From Paraburkholderia acidisoli (GTDB lineage: Bacteria > Pseudomonadota > Gammaproteobacteria > Burkholderiales > Burkholderiaceae), in the NCBI RefSeq assembly GCF_009789675.1, contig NZ_CP046913.1, positions 2,852,001-2,916,000 of the forward strand: DNA of 64,000 bases, written 5' to 3'. The notes below the pieces were generated by a model. That model was not told where the DNA came from, ran no database searches, and saw only the letters and a list, made by a program, of their open reading frames with translations. A program made the position numbers and the translations under genes. Shown here piece by piece: positions 61,115 to 64,000 of the stretch (its first letter is position 1; each line of letters opens with the position of its first letter).

Positions 61115-61531
61115 TTAGGCGCCGAGCTGGCGAACCATGAAGACCGTCTTCAGCGGCAGCTTGGCTGCAGCCAGACGGAAGGCTTCACGGGCCAGTTCTT
61201 CGGACACACCATCCATTTCATACAGCATCTTGCCCGGCTGAATCTCGGCGACGTAGTACTCCGGGTTACCCTTACCGTTACCCATACGCACTTCCGCCGG
61301 CTTTTGCGAGATCGGCTTGTCCGGGAAGATACGGATCCAGATGCGGCCGCCACGCTTGATGTGACGCGTCATTGCACGACGCGCCGCTTCAATCTGACGC
61401 GCGGTCAGGCGACCACGACCGATAGCCTTCAGGCCATATTCACCGAACGAAACGGCGTTGCCGCGCGTTGCGATACCGGTGTTACGACCCTTCTGCTCTT
61501 TGCGATACTTCCTGCGTTTCGGTTGCAGCAT
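61115..61531 (-). CDS. rplP: 50S ribosomal protein L16
   Basis: A 138-residue L16 that helps position A-site t[23 protein letters not shown] and [20 protein letters not shown]. It starts 2 bp after the rpsC stop, so translation is probably coupled. Confidence 0.99.
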   Translation of the reverse strand: MLQPKRRKYRKEQKGRNTGIATRGNAVSFGEYGLKAIGRGRLTARQIEAARRAMTRHIKRGGRIWIRIFPDKPISQKPAEVRMGNGKGNPEYYVAEIQPGKMLYEMDGVSEELAREAFRLAAAKLPLKTVFMVRQLGA

Positions 61532-61533
61532 CG

Positions 61534-62325
61534 TTATTCTCCACTCTTGCCGTCACCGCCGGCGCCACGGCGCGGTGCGCCACGACGGGCACCCGGTGCG
61601 CCTTCGCCATCACGGCGCGGACGACGATCGCCCGGACGCGCATTGCGGCGCGGACGCTTTTCTTCGGCGACTTCTTCCACCACCGGTGCGTCGTTGCGGC
61701 CGAGCGTGTCGCCCTTGTAGACCCAAACCTTCACGCCGATGATGCCGTACGTCGTCTTCGCTTCCGAGGTTGCGTAGTCGATGTCAGCACGCAGCGTGTG
61801 AAGCGGCACTCGACCTTCGCGGTACCACTCGGTACGTGCGATTTCGATACCGTTCAGACGGCCCGCGCTCATGATCTTGATGCCCTGGGCACCCAGACGC
61901 ATCGCGTTCTGCATCGCGCGCTTCATTGCGCGACGGAACATGATGCGGCGCTCGAGCTGCTGCGTGATCGAGTCGGCGATCAGCTGCGCGTCGGTTTCCG
62001 GCTTGCGAATTTCTTCGATGTTGACGTGAACCGGAACGCCCATGCGCTTCTGGAGTTCGGCCTTGAGGAGTTCGATGTCCTCACCCTTCTTGCCGATCAC
62101 CACACCCGGGCGCGAGCTGTAAATCGTGATGCGAGCGTTCTTTGCCGGACGCTCGATCACAACACGGCCCACCGAAGCGTTCTTCAGCTTCTTCTTCAGG
62201 TATTCACGAACACCGATGTCTTCCTTCAACATCGCCGCGAAATTGTTGTTGTTCGCGTACCAACGCGAAGCCCAATTGCGGCTGACGGCCAAACGGAAGC
62301 CAGTCGGATGAATTTTCTGTCCCAT
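61534..62325 (-). CDS. rpsC: 30S ribosomal protein S3
   Basis: A 263-residue S3 with KH domain ([20 protein letters not shown]) and the mRNA-entry region. It is about 30 residues longer than E. coli S3 (233), the excess being a basic, Arg/Gly/Ala-rich tail ([20 protein letters not shown]), common in beta-proteobacteria. It follows rplV by 11 bp. Confidence 0.98.
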   Translation of the reverse strand: MGQKIHPTGFRLAVSRNWASRWYANNNNFAAMLKEDIGVREYLKKKLKNASVGRVVIERPAKNARITIYSSRPGVVIGKKGEDIELLKAELQKRMGVPVHVNIEEIRKPETDAQLIADSITQQLERRIMFRRAMKRAMQNAMRLGAQGIKIMSAGRLNGIEIARTEWYREGRVPLHTLRADIDYATSEAKTTYGIIGVKVWVYKGDTLGRNDAPVVEEVAEEKRPRRNARPGDRRPRRDGEGAPGARRGAPRRGAGGDGKSGE

Positions 62326-62336
62326 CGTATGGCTCC

Positions 62337-62666
62337 TTAATTCCCGACCGTCACAGTGATGTGACAGGATTGCTTCTCGATGCGGTTGCCGCGGCCCTTG
62401 GCGCGCGCGGTGAAACGCTTCAGCGAAGCAGCCTTGTCGACGTAGATGCTCGTGATCTTGAGCTCGTCGATATCGGCGCCTTCGTTGTGTTCCGCGTTTG
62501 CGATCGCCGAGAGCACAACCTTTTTCACGATGCCAGCCGCTTTCTTCGGCGAGAACGTCAGAACGTTCAGTGCCTTGTCAACCGGCAGACCGCGGATCTG
62601 GTCAGCCACAAGACGCGTCTTCTGCGCCGAGATGCGGGCACCGCGATGAATTGCCTTCACTTCCAT
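62337..62666 (-). CDS. rplV: 50S ribosomal protein L22
   Basis: A 109-residue L22 whose hairpin lines the exit tunnel ([40 protein letters not shown]). It follows rpsS by 12 bp. Confidence 0.99.
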   Translation of the reverse strand: MEVKAIHRGARISAQKTRLVADQIRGLPVDKALNVLTFSPKKAAGIVKKVVLSAIANAEHNEGADIDELKITSIYVDKAASLKRFTARAKGRGNRIEKQSCHITVTVGN

Positions 62667-62678
62667 CTTGATTGCCCC

Positions 62679-62954
62679 TTATTTCTTGGCCTTCTTGTCG
62701 GCTGCGTGACCCTTGAACGTACGGGTCAATGCGAACTCGCCAAGCTTGTGGCCGACCATGTTTTCCGTGACATACACCGGAACGTGTTGACGGCCGTTGT
62801 GCACGGCGATCGTCAGGCCGATGAAGTCCGGCAGGATCGTCGAGCGACGCGACCAGGTCTTGATCGGTTTTTTGTCGCGCGTTGCTGCAGCCGCCTCAAC
62901 CTTCTTCAGCAAATGGGCGTCGCAGAACGGACCTTTCTTAATAGAACGTGCCAT
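62679..62954 (-). CDS. rpsS: 30S ribosomal protein S19
   Basis: A 91-residue S19 of the small-subunit head ([40 protein letters not shown]). It follows rplB by 10 bp. Confidence 0.99.
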   Translation of the reverse strand: MARSIKKGPFCDAHLLKKVEAAAATRDKKPIKTWSRRSTILPDFIGLTIAVHNGRQHVPVYVTENMVGHKLGEFALTRTFKGHAADKKAKK

Positions 62955-62964
62955 TGCCTACTCC

Positions 62965-63792
62965 TTAACGCTTGTGACGGCGCTGGACGATCATGCTCGT
63001 CGTGCGCTTGTTGCTGCGGGTGCGATAGCCCTTCGTCGGCGTGCCCCACGGGCTCACCGGGTCGCGACCAGCCGCAGTCTTGCCTTCGCCACCACCGTGC
63101 GGGTGGTCGACCGGGTTCATTGCAACGCCACGGACCGTCGGGCGGATACCGCGCCAGCGGTTCGCGCCAGCCTTACCGATTTGACGGAGGCTGTGCTCTT
63201 CGTTGCCGACTTCACCGATCGTTGCGCGGCACTCAACGTGCACGCGGCGAATTTCGCCCGAACGCAGACGAACCTGCGCGTAGACGCCTTCGCGTGCCAG
63301 CAGCATTGCCGACGTGCCAGCCGAACGCGCCATTTGCGCGCCCTTGCCCGGCAGCATTTCGATGCAGTGGATCGTCGTACCGACCGGGATGTTGCGGATC
63401 GGCAGGGTGTTACCCGCGCGGATCGGCGCTTCCGAACCCGACATCAGCTGCGTGCCAACCGTCACGCCCTTCGGCGCGATGATGTAGCGACGTTCGCCGT
63501 CTGCGTAAAGAACCAGAGCAATGTTCGCGCTGCGGTTCGGATCGTATTCGAGACGTTCCACCTTTGCGGGGATGCCGTCCTTCGTACGACGGAAATCGAC
63601 GATACGATAGTGCTGCTTGTGACCACCACCCTTATGACGGGTCGTGATGTGACCATTGTTGTTACGGCCAGCCGTCTTGGATTGCGTGTCGAGCAGTGCC
63701 GCGAACGGCTTGCCCTTGTGCAGATCCTTGTTGACGATCTTGACCATCGCGCGGCGACCCGGCGAGGTCGGCTTAACTTTCACGATTGCCAT
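62965..63792 (-). CDS. rplB: 50S ribosomal protein L2
   Basis: A 275-residue L2, essential for subunit joining and peptidyl transfer. The conserved C-terminal [20 protein letters not shown] contains the key His. It begins [20 protein letters not shown]. It starts 2 bp after the rplW stop. Confidence 0.99.
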   Translation of the reverse strand: MAIVKVKPTSPGRRAMVKIVNKDLHKGKPFAALLDTQSKTAGRNNNGHITTRHKGGGHKQHYRIVDFRRTKDGIPAKVERLEYDPNRSANIALVLYADGERRYIIAPKGVTVGTQLMSGSEAPIRAGNTLPIRNIPVGTTIHCIEMLPGKGAQMARSAGTSAMLLAREGVYAQVRLRSGEIRRVHVECRATIGEVGNEEHSLRQIGKAGANRWRGIRPTVRGVAMNPVDHPHGGGEGKTAAGRDPVSPWGTPTKGYRTRSNKRTTSMIVQRRHKR

Positions 63793-63794
63793 GA

Positions 63795-64000
63795 TTACTT
63801 GGCCTCCGCTTCAAAGTTGATTTCCTGGCCGGGCTTCAGGCAGACGTACGCCTTCTTCACGTCCTTGCGCTTGCCGTTGAAGCGGCCAAAGCGCTTGGCT
63901 TTGCCCTTCTGGACCAGCACGTTGACGGACTCGACTTCCACCTTGAACAGCAGCTCGACAGCAGCCTTCACTTCCTGCTTGTTCGCGTCCGGCGCGACTT
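63795..64000 (-). CDS. rplW: 50S ribosomal protein L23 (partial, C-terminal part)
   Basis: The last 67 or so codons of L23 are visible; the start lies beyond the right edge. Reading gives [20 protein letters not shown] and [20 protein letters not shown] before the end NFEAEAK. L23 is the docking site for trigger factor and SRP at the tunnel exit. Confidence 0.97.
   Translation of the reverse strand, partial: VAPDANKQEVKAAVELLFKVEVESVNVLVQKGKAKRFGRFNGKRKDVKKAYVCLKPGQEINFEAEAK

Overview
This is about 64 kb of high-GC chromosomal DNA from a betaproteobacterium, most likely of the Paraburkholderia/Burkholderia/Caballeronia group. The evidence is the very high third-position GC, the gene orders mlaFEDACB, thiOSGE behind a TPP riboswitch, pilMNOPQ-aroK-aroB-dgt divergent from a PBP1A gene, cyaY/lysA, msrPQ, ccsBA, cytochrome c4/engB/hemB/dsbD/cutA, and a full ribosomal-protein cluster. 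Almost everything is core genome. No prophage, integrase, CRISPR array, rRNA or tRNA was recognised. The only transposase-like gene looks domesticated.

Layout. 1-5961 (minus) is an envelope-lipid block: mlaF-E-D-A-C-B, followed by an ABC-2 exporter pair whose permease runs off the left edge. 6153-10006 (minus) is thiamine synthesis (thiO, thiS, thiG, thiE) behind a TPP riboswitch. 10344-15994 (plus) holds an SbmA/BacA-like ABC transporter coupled to an atypical SDR, an MFS carrier and a D-amino-acid dehydrogenase. 16010-24480 (minus) holds thpR, gltD, gltB and a RAYT-like gene without its HUH histidines. 24669-26214 (plus) holds ompW and an ElaB/YqjD-type gene. 26323-34830 (minus) runs pilM-pilN-pilOP-pilQ-aroK-aroB-dgt-ugpQ. 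35140-39720 holds ponA, cyaY, lptM and lysA. 39828-46185 (minus) holds msrPQ, the ccs cytochrome c maturation pair and cytochrome c4. 46422-48496 (plus) holds engB and hemB with a probable small RNA gene between them on the opposite strand. 48599-50972 (minus) holds dsbD and cutA. 51185 to the right edge (minus) is the alpha, spc and S10 ribosomal operons, from rplQ back to a partial rplW.

Functional themes. The Mla genes form a complete retrograde phospholipid route in one operon (MlaA outer membrane, MlaC periplasm, MlaFEDB inner membrane). The cytochrome and redox genes fit together: ResB/CcsA mature c-type cytochromes, cytochrome c4 is a likely client, DsbD supplies reductant, and MsrPQ repairs periplasmic methionines. 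The pil genes look like an assembly apparatus for a type IV pilus or DNA-uptake machine, with PilO and PilP fused in one chain and short in-frame tandem repeats in three of its four genes.

The most interesting observations are the HUH-less RAYT protein with an AT-hook-like motif and a Gly/Ser/His-rich tail, a C/U-rich small RNA candidate beside engB, the PilO-PilP fusion with coding repeats, intrinsic-terminator-like hairpins inside the alpha operon, a dyad on the spc promoter, and an SDR whose catalytic tyrosine is a threonine. No clearly new multi-gene system was found. All functional calls come from reading protein motifs and gene order; no database search was run.
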